Shown here: positions 35,337 to 42,993 of the stretch, in pieces | Layout of the letters: every line of letters begins with the position of its first letter | Numbering within the stretch: position 1 is the first letter of the stretch | Assembly: GCA_009991595.1 (NCBI GenBank) | Contig: JAACVK010000023.1 | Location: 51,392 to 115,391, forward strand | Direction: 5' to 3' | Source of the DNA: a bacterium | GTDB lineage: Bacteria > Bdellovibrionota > UBA2428 | DNA: 64,000 bases | Position numbers and translations under genes: made by a program | Notes under the pieces: model-generated | Database searches by the model: none | The model's input: only the letters and a program-made list of their open reading frames with translations | What the model was told of the DNA's origin: nothing

Positions 35337-36926
35337 CTAAGCCGCCCTTTTTCGACGGAAGGCCCAAACTCCCATAACAATAAACACAGAAGCTGCCAGC
35401 AAAATAAATCCCTGCACCTGCAGTAGATTCTCAATCGTAAGCTGCAACTTAGCCGTGCTTTTAGTTCTAGGACGTATGCCAACAATGTCAGCATCTCCTG
35501 AAAGATAATTGATGGCCGAAAGTAGAAAATCCTTGTTTGAGTATCCGACAATCAACCCATTGGCAGCAAAGAGATAGCTACCAACAACCGCAATTTTAAC
35601 TGGCTTTGCCTCATCAGCTTTAACTTCTGCATTTTCGCCGTCTTCTTCATTTGACTCTTTCTTTTCGACCTTTTCTCCCTCGATCAAAACACCTATGGCA
35701 TGAGGCCCCTGCTTATCACCAGCACGAGGGCTTAGTGAATTACCAAGAGCCTTTAAGCCCCCCGCTCTGGTAAAAGAAACTGACTCAGAAGAAACAAACG
35801 GGTGAACATCAAAGCCCTCTAGCTTTTCTGGAGAGCTTACAGAGCTTACAAATCGTAAAAACACAGGCTGACTAAAACTAGCAAAGACTTTTACATCAGG
35901 ATTGTAGTTTGCCGTGAGAACGCCCAAAACAGGCTTCTGCACTCTTTGATCCACAATCACATCGTTATTAATTTTAACGTTATAATCTTTAAAAATATTT
36001 TGCCACATGTTTGGAACCTCGGGACCAAACAAGGCCAAAGTTGGGCCACCGCTAGAGATGTATTCCTTAATAATTGTTATTTCTTTTTCAATGGGCTCAC
36101 TTTGTGGCCCAGCAATAACAAGAACTTCACAATACTCTGGCATTTTATCGTGGGTCAGCAAAAGCACTTCACGCGCCTCGTAGGCTGAAAACTCAAGACC
36201 ATCCCTCAAAGAGGACAAACCTTGAGGACCCTTCTCGTTCAAATCAAGCTCTTTGTGTCCGCCAAGAAAACAGACGGTTTTCTTTTGGCCTTTAAGAGTT
36301 TGAATAATGGCGTTGGTTACGCTTTCTTCGGCCTTGTTCTCGTTAAAAGTCTCAACACGATTTTCTCGCCCCTCGGAAGAGCGAATAATAATGGTTGGGT
36401 CTCGGGCAATTCGCAATTCCTTGGCTTCTACCGGAAACGAATTAGGATCTTTTACAACAAGTTTAAGCTTTCCATTAGCCGCATTTTCATAATTTTTAAA
36501 AAAACGCTCTGCATCCATTCCTTGAGACATTCGAGGTAAAGATCGTGTCCAGACCTCCATCGTCATCTCGGACTCCAAACCTTCAAGAATGTTTAGCGAC
36601 TGCTCGCTCAGGCTATTGCTTTGATTCTTAGTCAAATCCCAAACTTTATTTTGAGAGGCCACATACCAATTACCCACACCCAACACAATCAACAGAGCTG
36701 CAACGAAAAAGGATAGGCCAACAAAAAAGCGTACATTCTTCTGTGCAGCAAACTCCTTAAATCGAGCAACCCCCGTGAAGACCCATAATATTGATGAACA
36801 ACACAACAGCCCCCAAATGACATACTTAGGCCACTCCATAAGCCAAACATTATGAAAGAAGTGGTAAACAATAATCAGAAGGTACAAACTTCCAATAAAA
36901 AATAATCCCATTGCTTTTCCGGTCAT
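35337..36926 (-). CDS. GldG-like ABC-exporter auxiliary protein
   Basis: The 529-residue protein has three N-terminal hydrophobic segments (two in the first 50 residues, one at about 70-92). A large extracytoplasmic domain of the ABC_transp_aux/GldG type follows: NSLSEQSLNILEGLESEMTMEVW, KKTVCFLGGHKELDLNEKG and LVIAGPQSEPIEKEI with PTLALFGPE. An acidic insertion (EKVEKKESNEEDGENAEVKADEA) and one C-terminal membrane helix before FRRKRAA complete it. It works with the ATPase and permease just upstream (gldA/gldF type). In Bacteroidetes this set supports gliding; in other phyla its role is not settled. Confidence 0.85.
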   Translation of the reverse strand: MTGKAMGLFFIGSLYLLIIVYHFFHNVWLMEWPKYVIWGLLCCSSILWVFTGVARFKEFAAQKNVRFFVGLSFFVAALLIVLGVGNWYVASQNKVWDLTKNQSNSLSEQSLNILEGLESEMTMEVWTRSLPRMSQGMDAERFFKNYENAANGKLKLVVKDPNSFPVEAKELRIARDPTIIIRSSEGRENRVETFNENKAEESVTNAIIQTLKGQKKTVCFLGGHKELDLNEKGPQGLSSLRDGLEFSAYEAREVLLLTHDKMPEYCEVLVIAGPQSEPIEKEITIIKEYISSGGPTLALFGPEVPNMWQNIFKDYNVKINNDVIVDQRVQKPVLGVLTANYNPDVKVFASFSQPVFLRFVSSVSSPEKLEGFDVHPFVSSESVSFTRAGGLKALGNSLSPRAGDKQGPHAIGVLIEGEKVEKKESNEEDGENAEVKADEAKPVKIAVVGSYLFAANGLIVGYSNKDFLLSAINYLSGDADIVGIRPRTKSTAKLQLTIENLLQVQGFILLAASVFIVMGVWAFRRKRAA

Positions 36927-36928
36927 AG

Positions 36929-37711
36929 CTACGATCTCCAGGAACGGCTCTCAATAGAGCGGTTAGATAAAAACAAGAAAAACCCACAAAAACTTAAAAA
37001 ATAGACAATCGCCTTAAGCTCAATGGTTCCTTTTAAAAAATTAGAAACATGCATTTGAAACCCCGTGTATCCAAAGAAGGAATCCATCAATCCTCCATCT
37101 TCAGAGCGGAACATGTTCACCATGAAAGCAAAAAACAAATTGCCAATAAAAGACAAGATCAATGCAACCAATACGCTTTCTGTGATGGATGAGAAGAACA
37201 GGCCCATAGCCATATACGCACACCCAACCAAAAAAAGCCCAAGATAGGTGGACAAAATAATCCCCATATCAGGTCCGCCACCCGGCTCACTATACAAATA
37301 CAAATAAAGAGGAAAAATTGAAGTCACAAGAAGCATCACCAACAAAACAGTGAGTGAGGCCTTAAACTTAGCGAGCACTAGCTCCCAGCTTCGTATTGGA
37401 GAAGTCATTAGCAAGACTAAGGTGTTCTGCCTAGACTCCTCGGTGAACAGCCTAAACGTAAAAAACGGAAGCAAAAACACCATGAAGAAGTGCATATTAT
37501 TATACACACCTTCGGCCAGTTGATCGATCGTGATGTTAGAGGCAACACCTATTGAGCGAGCTTGTGTATAGGACTGATACTTTTGCAAAAAGATATAGAA
37601 AAATCCGTATAAAAGTGAAGTATAAATTCCGATGAAAAAGGCTGCTACAGGCGTATACAAATAGCTTCTTAATTCTTTTTTCCACAAGGTCATAACATTA
37701 TGAAAAAACAT
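36929..37711 (-). CDS. ABC-2 type permease, GldF-like
   Basis: The 260-residue protein has six hydrophobic segments. The opening LWKKELRSYLYTPVAAFFIG and FFMVFLLPFFTFRLFTEESRQNTLVLLMTSPIRSWELVLAKF (landmarks) are typical of ABC-2/GldF permeases. The start ATG overlaps the ATPase stop by 1 base (TGATG) and its stop is 2 bases before the gldG-like start. The operon is therefore ATPase-permease-auxiliary. Confidence 0.9.
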   Translation of the reverse strand: MFFHNVMTLWKKELRSYLYTPVAAFFIGIYTSLLYGFFYIFLQKYQSYTQARSIGVASNITIDQLAEGVYNNMHFFMVFLLPFFTFRLFTEESRQNTLVLLMTSPIRSWELVLAKFKASLTVLLVMLLVTSIFPLYLYLYSEPGGGPDMGIILSTYLGLFLVGCAYMAMGLFFSSITESVLVALILSFIGNLFFAFMVNMFRSEDGGLMDSFFGYTGFQMHVSNFLKGTIELKAIVYFLSFCGFFLFLSNRSIESRSWRS

Positions 37712-38460
37712 CAGGAGTCTCCTTTGTTTGCAGTTTCTACAACATGAGCATCTTGGGTAATGATTCGAAGATAGGCTTCTTCAAGACTTTCACCCTTCCC
37801 TTGGGTCAACGACTCAACACTTCCGTCCGCCAAAACTTTTCCACGATTGATCATAACGACGTGATTACAAGTCATAGTCACCTCTGGAAGAATGTGTGTG
37901 GAAAGAATAACTGTGTGGTTACTTCCTAAGTTTTTGATCAAATTTCTAATTTCTACAATCTGCACTGGATCCAGACCAACAGTCGGTTCATCCAAAATGA
38001 CCACTTCAGGATCATGGATAATCGCCTGCGCAATGCCAACACGTTGTTTGAACCCCTTAGAAAGATTGTTAATTACAGACTGTTGCCTGTCCCTAAGCCC
38101 ACAATGCTCGATCACAAACTCGTAGCGCTCTTTTAGGCGTGAACCAGCCAAGTGCTTAATCCCAGCAACAAACTCCAAATACTCTTTTACTCGAAAATCC
38201 GTATACAAAGGAGGAGTCTCCGGCAGGTAACCTACTCGTTTTTTGACTTCCATTGGGTCATCAAAAACGTCAAATCCTGCGACCTTTGTCGTGCCAGAGG
38301 TTGAGGGCATGAATGCACTCAAAATCTTCATAGTTGTCGTTTTGCCAGCACCGTTTGGCCCCAATAAGCCTATGATTTCGCCTTTCTTCGCAGAAAAGCT
38401 GATCCCGTGCAAAGCTGTAAAATCTCCATATTTTTTTACTAATTGAGAGACCTCAATCAT
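37711..38460 (-). CDS. ABC transporter ATPase, GldA-like
   Basis: The ATG at 38460 has a strong GGAGG, giving 249 residues; an upstream extension of the frame is not used. Walker A is GLLGPNGAGKTTT, the Q-loop is in VGYLPETPPLYTDF, the signature is NLSKGFKQRVGIAQA, Walker B is VVILDEPTVGLDP and the H-loop is ILSTHILPE. It powers the GldF-like permease. Cytosolic face of the inner membrane. Confidence 0.94.
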   Translation of the reverse strand: MIEVSQLVKKYGDFTALHGISFSAKKGEIIGLLGPNGAGKTTTMKILSAFMPSTSGTTKVAGFDVFDDPMEVKKRVGYLPETPPLYTDFRVKEYLEFVAGIKHLAGSRLKERYEFVIEHCGLRDRQQSVINNLSKGFKQRVGIAQAIIHDPEVVILDEPTVGLDPVQIVEIRNLIKNLGSNHTVILSTHILPEVTMTCNHVVMINRGKVLADGSVESLTQGKGESLEEAYLRIITQDAHVVETANKGDS

Positions 38461-38552
38461 GATTTTCCTCCAATGATTTGGTCGACTTAAACAAAATAGA
38501 AGTCTCGACCTGGGCACTGTGAAAGTCAAGAGCTCGGGGTTAAAATGATTAA

Positions 38553-39773
38553 ATGGCCATAGATCTATTCGACTTTTACAAGCGCTGTTTAATCCCCCTT
38601 ACCCCTCACCCAGCGGTAACAAAGATTCTCAACTACATCATGGCCGGCGGTGAAACCACCGAGGACTATGCTGAGGTTCTCCAACTTGATCACGAACTAC
38701 AACGCTGGGCTCGACTCACCGTGCAAAGGCGAGGGAGAAAAACTAAGAACCTAGAACAAATTGTTCTCATTCTTGGGCAAGACCGCGTGCGCAACATGCT
38801 TATAGGAAGAGCCATTGAAAGAGCCTTTGTCCCCGCTGGAGAATCCCTACCAGAACTTGCCCTCGCCAATCCGCCCCCCTTACCCGAACTTGATAAAGAT
38901 GATGACGATAAAGGCGAGGGGCCATCTGAAGAAAGTGAAAAAGAAACAAGCGAAGATAAGAAAAAAAACGAAAAAAAAGCAAAAGCCGAAGAACAAGAAG
39001 ACAACGATGAAATCATCCCCGACGTCACCGAATACAAAAAATATTTAGAATTTGCTAATCGAAGTGAAAAAATTGCTGTTGCCATTAGGAACTCTTACCC
39101 TGGACAAGCTTTCGCCGGCGGAGTGATCTTTGACTACATTCGATATTTCCTAAAAGCGCAAGACCTGTCTTCGCTTCACGACCCGAAACTTACCAATATA
39201 GATGCTTTCGTAAATAATATTTTCGAAGACGGCGCTCGCTGTGGAATAGCAGCCAATGCGATTATGAAAGTCATTACCATTAAACATCAAAAAACTATTT
39301 TTACCTCGGCACTCCTTCACAACATAGGGAAAGCTCTCTTACTAGCCTACGACCCCAAAAATTTTGAAGCGGCCTTCCTTGTCTCTACCGGCTCTAAGGA
39401 TTCTGGCTCTCGAATAGATTCAGTTGATGCAGAAATGGCGCAATTTGATTTTGATCACGCTCAAGCTGGCGCCCTCTTTTTTAGGAGAATAAGCTTCTTT
39501 GAAGACATAGAGCCTGCTATCGATTTCCATCACCACCCAGGGATTTTAAGATTCTCTAGTCCGGCCCACTATGCACTCTCTTGCGCCTTAAGAGTTAGTG
39601 GCGCCCTCGTAAAACTCTATCAACGAAGAAGAAATGATGATCCTAATCCGCTCAACATTCTTGACGACAAGCTTAAGAAATCCGAAGTATTCCAATCTCT
39701 AAAGTTACGAGACAAAGAGTGGGACAAAATAAGAATGGAATACGCAAACAACCTGAACGCTGCTCAACTTTAA
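38553..39773 (+). CDS. HDOD-domain protein with an acidic/lysine-rich insert
   Basis: The 406-residue protein has an N-terminal part typical of HDOD (PAVTKILNYIMAGGETTEDYAEVLQLDHELQRWAR; REC domain absent). A Pro/Asp/Glu/Lys-rich low-complexity insert follows at residues 107-155, then the second half with TIFTSALLHNIGKALLLAY and AIDFHHHPG. The HD motif reads His-Asn, so phosphohydrolase activity is unlikely, as in most HDOD proteins, which act as signalling adaptors. It is divergent from gldA, and its stop is 1 base from the convergent gene at 39775. Confidence 0.82.
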   Translation: MAIDLFDFYKRCLIPLTPHPAVTKILNYIMAGGETTEDYAEVLQLDHELQRWARLTVQRRGRKTKNLEQIVLILGQDRVRNMLIGRAIERAFVPAGESLPELALANPPPLPELDKDDDDKGEGPSEESEKETSEDKKKNEKKAKAEEQEDNDEIIPDVTEYKKYLEFANRSEKIAVAIRNSYPGQAFAGGVIFDYIRYFLKAQDLSSLHDPKLTNIDAFVNNIFEDGARCGIAANAIMKVITIKHQKTIFTSALLHNIGKALLLAYDPKNFEAAFLVSTGSKDSGSRIDSVDAEMAQFDFDHAQAGALFFRRISFFEDIEPAIDFHHHPGILRFSSPAHYALSCALRVSGALVKLYQRRRNDDPNPLNILDDKLKKSEVFQSLKLRDKEWDKIRMEYANNLNAAQL

Positions 39774-39774
39774 G

Positions 39775-41277
39775 CTAGGCTGCATTTTGAACCTGAGTCA
39801 TAAGTCGTTTGATACGCTCTTTGAGCTCTTCAATCTCAGTATCTTTGCCCTGAATTGTTTTTTGATATTTTTGAATTTCACCACTAAGACGCTTCACATT
39901 GGCCTCTAGCTTTGCCTTCTCGGCTCGCAGTTCTTTATCTGTTGAAGGTTCTCGACGTGACTTCATCAAGGAATGCACATCTTTTGACAGCGCTGTGCAC
40001 ACTTGATTGAGCTCATAAATAGCAAGGTTCCAAGTGCGAGCATCACCTTGAGTGTCCATAGAAAAATTCGAATTTTGTGTTGACTCTTGAGGCTCTTGTT
40101 CTTGGCTGACAGCAATGCTGGGCATTTCAGGGGCCTTGGGCCTTTGAGGCTTCAAGCTTGATGGTGGGGGAAGAGGATCTCCTGACACCACTGGCTCGTC
40201 TAAAATAGATTGTAAAGCTTGAACATCTTCATCGTCAGTCGACATTAGAGCGGGTTCAGGTTCTAATTCAATTTCAGCCGGAGCCTCAACACTGGGCTCT
40301 TTGATTTCTTGCTGAGAGTTAATTTCCATTTTAGCCCAATGCTCATCATGCTCATCGGTCTTAACTACTTGATGCTGACAATAAGCATAACCCTGGCTAG
40401 ATTCTTGAGTCTCTTTTTTGGGGAAATGAATACGAGTCACAAGAAAGCAGGGGTCAGACAAAGCCTCTTCTGATTTTGTAGAGCCAGCAAAAAATAAAAG
40501 TGACTCGCCACTTTGAACAGAGTGGAACAACTCTGGGCACATCGAGGCCGAGGGAACCTTCGATTCACTTAAAGAAGAAAGAGCTCGAGTGAACTCAGCC
40601 CTCAGCTCCTTGCTTTCATAACCACGTGACATAGTTGGAACAGCCACGACAAGCTTCTTCGGGTCAATTCCGAAGTAAATGGGGTATTTCTCAGATATTG
40701 CCACTTTTCCATCTGCGTTTTTTGTATGCTGAAGAGTCATAGCCATAACAAGTTTTCTTAACTTTGCCCCATCAATGCCAAATTTAGTAGCAAAAACACG
40801 TAGCAATTTTTCAAAATGCAGGAAGTCACTCAAGCTAGCAATCTCTTCCACGGAGCTCTTACCCGAGCTAGAAAGAAAATTCTTAATCTCAATCTTTCCA
40901 TTGAGAAACAAACTGTGATGAACAACCCCAGCTAGAAAATCAAAGTCGATTCTATCTAGGGGGGGGAAATAGCCTGAGAAAAACTCATGTGCAAAAGGCT
41001 CTACCGATTGCTCTTTGGCTGGCTCGCCTAAAAGAAAGCAGCGAGCCTTACACGAAACTTTGGCCAACTCTTCAATTCCCGCAAAGCCCATGTAGTTTGG
41101 ACTAAAGGCATCAAGCAAGAGGATGACCCCTTTTTCATTGAGATGGTCTTCTGGGATTTGAGAAATTTTATCGGCTTGTCTAACAACATAGGATTGCAAA
41201 GTTCTTTCCTTACTCAAACAACTTTGTAATTGTTGAATATGGGAATTTTTCCCACCCAACAGCCAGACAACCCTCAT
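39775..41277 (-). CDS. Receiver-like, coiled-coil protein of unknown function
   Basis: The protein has 500 residues. Residues 1-120 look like a degenerate response-regulator receiver (MRVVWLLGGKNSHIQQLQ, VILLLDAFSPNYMGFAGIEEL), lacking the normal acidic pair at the first strand. Residues 130-320 are globular and unassigned. Residues 330-420 are an acidic, Pro/Gln-rich linker. Residues 435-500 are a strong coiled coil (ELRAEKAKLEANVKRLSGEI and on). It could be a scaffold or signalling protein. It sits between the HDOD gene and pilA, and is divergent from pilA. Confidence 0.68.
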   Translation of the reverse strand: MRVVWLLGGKNSHIQQLQSCLSKERTLQSYVVRQADKISQIPEDHLNEKGVILLLDAFSPNYMGFAGIEELAKVSCKARCFLLGEPAKEQSVEPFAHEFFSGYFPPLDRIDFDFLAGVVHHSLFLNGKIEIKNFLSSSGKSSVEEIASLSDFLHFEKLLRVFATKFGIDGAKLRKLVMAMTLQHTKNADGKVAISEKYPIYFGIDPKKLVVAVPTMSRGYESKELRAEFTRALSSLSESKVPSASMCPELFHSVQSGESLLFFAGSTKSEEALSDPCFLVTRIHFPKKETQESSQGYAYCQHQVVKTDEHDEHWAKMEINSQQEIKEPSVEAPAEIELEPEPALMSTDDEDVQALQSILDEPVVSGDPLPPPSSLKPQRPKAPEMPSIAVSQEQEPQESTQNSNFSMDTQGDARTWNLAIYELNQVCTALSKDVHSLMKSRREPSTDKELRAEKAKLEANVKRLSGEIQKYQKTIQGKDTEIEELKERIKRLMTQVQNAA

Positions 41278-41548
41278 AGGATCTATATCGACTAATTTGA
41301 ATAAAATATTAACACTTCAACCTAAAGATAATGATTTATCCAAAACGGCATTTTTACAGTAGCTTTCCCGACAAATCCTCATGCGCGCATTGAGTCAAAA
41401 GCGTTGCTTCTCTAGACAGTGTTAGCGCAATTGCGCCCTCTTTTGGCAATCCGAAAATTTCGCAAAAATGAGGTCAAAAAGTTGACACTAAAACGGCGCA
41501 TCTGCCTGTATTTATAGGACTATTAAGCTTTTGTTAAGACCCAATTCC

Positions 41549-41564
41549 TGGCACCATTACTGCA
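41549..41564 (+). promoter_or_regulatory. Sigma-54 (-24/-12) promoter of pilA
   Basis: TGGCACCATTACTGCA matches the sigma-54 consensus with GG (41550-41551) and GC (41562-41563) 10 nt apart. The transcript should start near 41575, about 112 bases before pilA. pilA is a classic PilR/sigma-54 target, and pilR lies in this window. Confidence 0.9.
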
Positions 41565-41602
41565 GCTATACTCGTTGAGAAATCGTGGTGGTGAGGGAGC
41601 TA

Positions 41603-41650
41603 ATGCGAAAGCTAAATAAAGCTAAGGCTTTTAATAAAACTTCACGATGA
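41603..41650 (+). CDS. Possible 15-codon leader ORF upstream of pilA
   Basis: ATG at 41603 opens MRKLNKAKAFNKTSR and stops at TGA 41648-41650, 36 bases before pilA. It has the ribosome site GAGGGAG three bases before the start, the same geometry as pilA (GAGGGAG-act-GTG). It lies inside the expected sigma-54 transcript. It is basic and unlike any known peptide I recognise. It could regulate pilA translation or be chance. Confidence 0.4.
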   Translation: MRKLNKAKAFNKTSR

Positions 41651-41686
41651 GCATATATACATAAGTATATTTAAAAGAGGGAGACT

Positions 41687-42226
41687 GTGAAAATGAATAA
41701 CAAAAAAGGTTTTACACTAATTGAGCTTATGGTGGTTGTAGCCATCATCGGTATTTTGGCTTCTGTAGCCGTGCCCCAATTTAGACGCTTTCAAGGAAAA
41801 GCAAAACAGGCAAACGCAAAAGCTGAGCTAACTGGAATTTACATGACCGAGCAGACATTCTTCACAGAATACAACACTTATCACTCGAACCTAGCTGATA
41901 TGGGCTATGTTCCAGATGGCTTTCTTCTCAACCAATGCCCAACTGCCGCGACAGTAGCCGTTGGTGTCGTTAGAATTTATATGACTGGATTTCCAGCAGC
42001 TGGTGGAGTTTGGCCAGGCGGTGTTGGCGCTAATTGCCCTGCGGCCATTAACTTCCCTGCAACCATTGTTGACGCTACTGGAACAGCCATACCTTCCCCA
42101 GGTGGAGCAGCACCCACTGCTAACACCTTCACAGCAGGAGCCACTGGATTTCTTGGCGGCGCTGGAAACGATGTGTGGAGCATTGACGAGAACAAGTCAC
42201 TACAGAACACAACTTCTGGCTTGTAA
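41687..42226 (+). CDS. pilA: Type IV pilin, major pilus subunit
   Basis: The prepilin has a short basic leader (MKMNNKKG) cut by PilD before FTLIELMVVVAIIGILASVAVPQF; the mature protein starts with Phe and has the essential Glu5. The globular part (about 150 residues) is rich in Gly, Ala, Pro and Thr with two cysteines (NQCPT and ANCPA) that could form the disulfide loop. GTG at 41687 is taken as the start because its spacing from GAGGGAG equals that of the leader ORF; ATG at 41693 is the alternative. It has a sigma-54 promoter and a terminator at 42232. Confidence 0.95.
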   Translation: MKMNNKKGFTLIELMVVVAIIGILASVAVPQFRRFQGKAKQANAKAELTGIYMTEQTFFTEYNTYHSNLADMGYVPDGFLLNQCPTAATVAVGVVRIYMTGFPAAGGVWPGGVGANCPAAINFPATIVDATGTAIPSPGGAAPTANTFTAGATGFLGGAGNDVWSIDENKSLQNTTSGL

Positions 42227-42231
42227 TTAGC

Positions 42232-42293
42232 AAAAAGGACGGCCTCACTTTTGCGAAGCGGTGCTTCGCAAAAGTGAGGCCGTCCTTTTTTTT
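42232..42293. terminator. 28-bp perfect hairpin, bidirectional terminator between pilA and the pilR operon
   Basis: The arms 42232-42259 and 42263-42290 are perfectly complementary over 28 bp with a 3-nt loop (GGT). The A5 and T8 runs at the two ends provide U-tracts in both directions. It lies 6 bases after pilA and 2 bases after the convergent gene's stop. Its length is well beyond the other terminators in this window. Confidence 0.93.
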
Positions 42294-42993
42294 ATTGTTT
42301 AAAATATTCGGGACGAGAGCGCTTAATCTTTTCTACTATCTCAGAGGGGAGCTCCTGGATCACAGAATCTAAATGAGTAGACATATCTTGGTTGGCATAC
42401 AAACCGGCACTCAAACGAATTCCGAGTGAAGCCACATAGTAAGGCGAGCCTGCTCTCTTAGAAGACTCAAGATATAAATCACCCGCAAGCTTACGATGAT
42501 GTAAATTCTCGAGCGAATGAAAACCCGCCCAATACCAAGAAGCCCAATTCTCTGGCTGACGTTTGATCGTTTCAAATGCCAACAAGGTTGAACCCACTAG
42601 ATCTTGGCCGATGACATATAGAAAAGGAGATAGCTTAAACACTCGATACAACTCTTTTGGATGTGAACTTACTGCAAGAGTGTAAAGCTTTGAGAAAAGC
42701 CAACTAAAGTCTTTGTTGTAGCTGGCCTCATTAGAAATTCCACTCAATGTCTGAAGCCAAATAAAAGATAAATGAGCGGCCTTTAAACCTGGCCAAAAAT
42801 ATTGATTAAAACGCTTATCCTTCAAGCGTTTTTGAAAAGCCGCCGACTCTTCTTCTTCTTGAATATCAGCAACTCTCTGTTTGCCCCGAGGATCAAACTC
42901 CAGACCAAGCTTTGATCTCTGAACAAAACTGCATGAAAAAACACCAAGAATTAAACTCGCAGACACAAGCGATTTATATTCTAATTTCATCAC
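42292..42993 (-). CDS. Lipoprotein with TPR-like helices, last gene of the pil operon
   Basis: The 233-residue protein has signal MMKLEYKSLVSASLILGVFS and lipid-anchor Cys21 (VFSCSF). The rest is helical, with Trp/Tyr/Ala spacing like TPR units (WASWYWAGFHSLENLHHRKLAGDLYLE, AGSPYYVASLGIRLSAGLYA). It overlaps pilR by 4 bases, so it is part of the pil operon. In other bacteria a TPR lipoprotein (PilF/Tgl) assembles the PilQ secretin, and this could play that part. I do not recognise clear sequence likeness, so the role is only a suggestion. Confidence 0.7.
   Translation of the reverse strand: MMKLEYKSLVSASLILGVFSCSFVQRSKLGLEFDPRGKQRVADIQEEEESAAFQKRLKDKRFNQYFWPGLKAAHLSFIWLQTLSGISNEASYNKDFSWLFSKLYTLAVSSHPKELYRVFKLSPFLYVIGQDLVGSTLLAFETIKRQPENWASWYWAGFHSLENLHHRKLAGDLYLESSKRAGSPYYVASLGIRLSAGLYANQDMSTHLDSVIQELPSEIVEKIKRSRPEYFKQ

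Larger units (their letters stand above)
41278..41686 (+). other. Upstream control region of pilA
   Basis: This 409-base gap holds a 12-bp perfect palindrome GCGCAATTGCGC (41425-41436), an inverted repeat GTCAA-N4-TTGAC (41473-41486), the sigma-54 promoter at 41549 and a 15-codon leader frame at 41603. The two repeats lie 114-125 and 64-77 bases before the -24 element, distances suited to activator (PilR) binding. No other gene is evident. Confidence 0.6.

Noticed and set aside
38690..39085. 131-codon minus-strand frame rich in Ser/Leu
   Set aside because: Mirror of the acidic low-complexity insert of the HDOD gene; no ribosome site or family.
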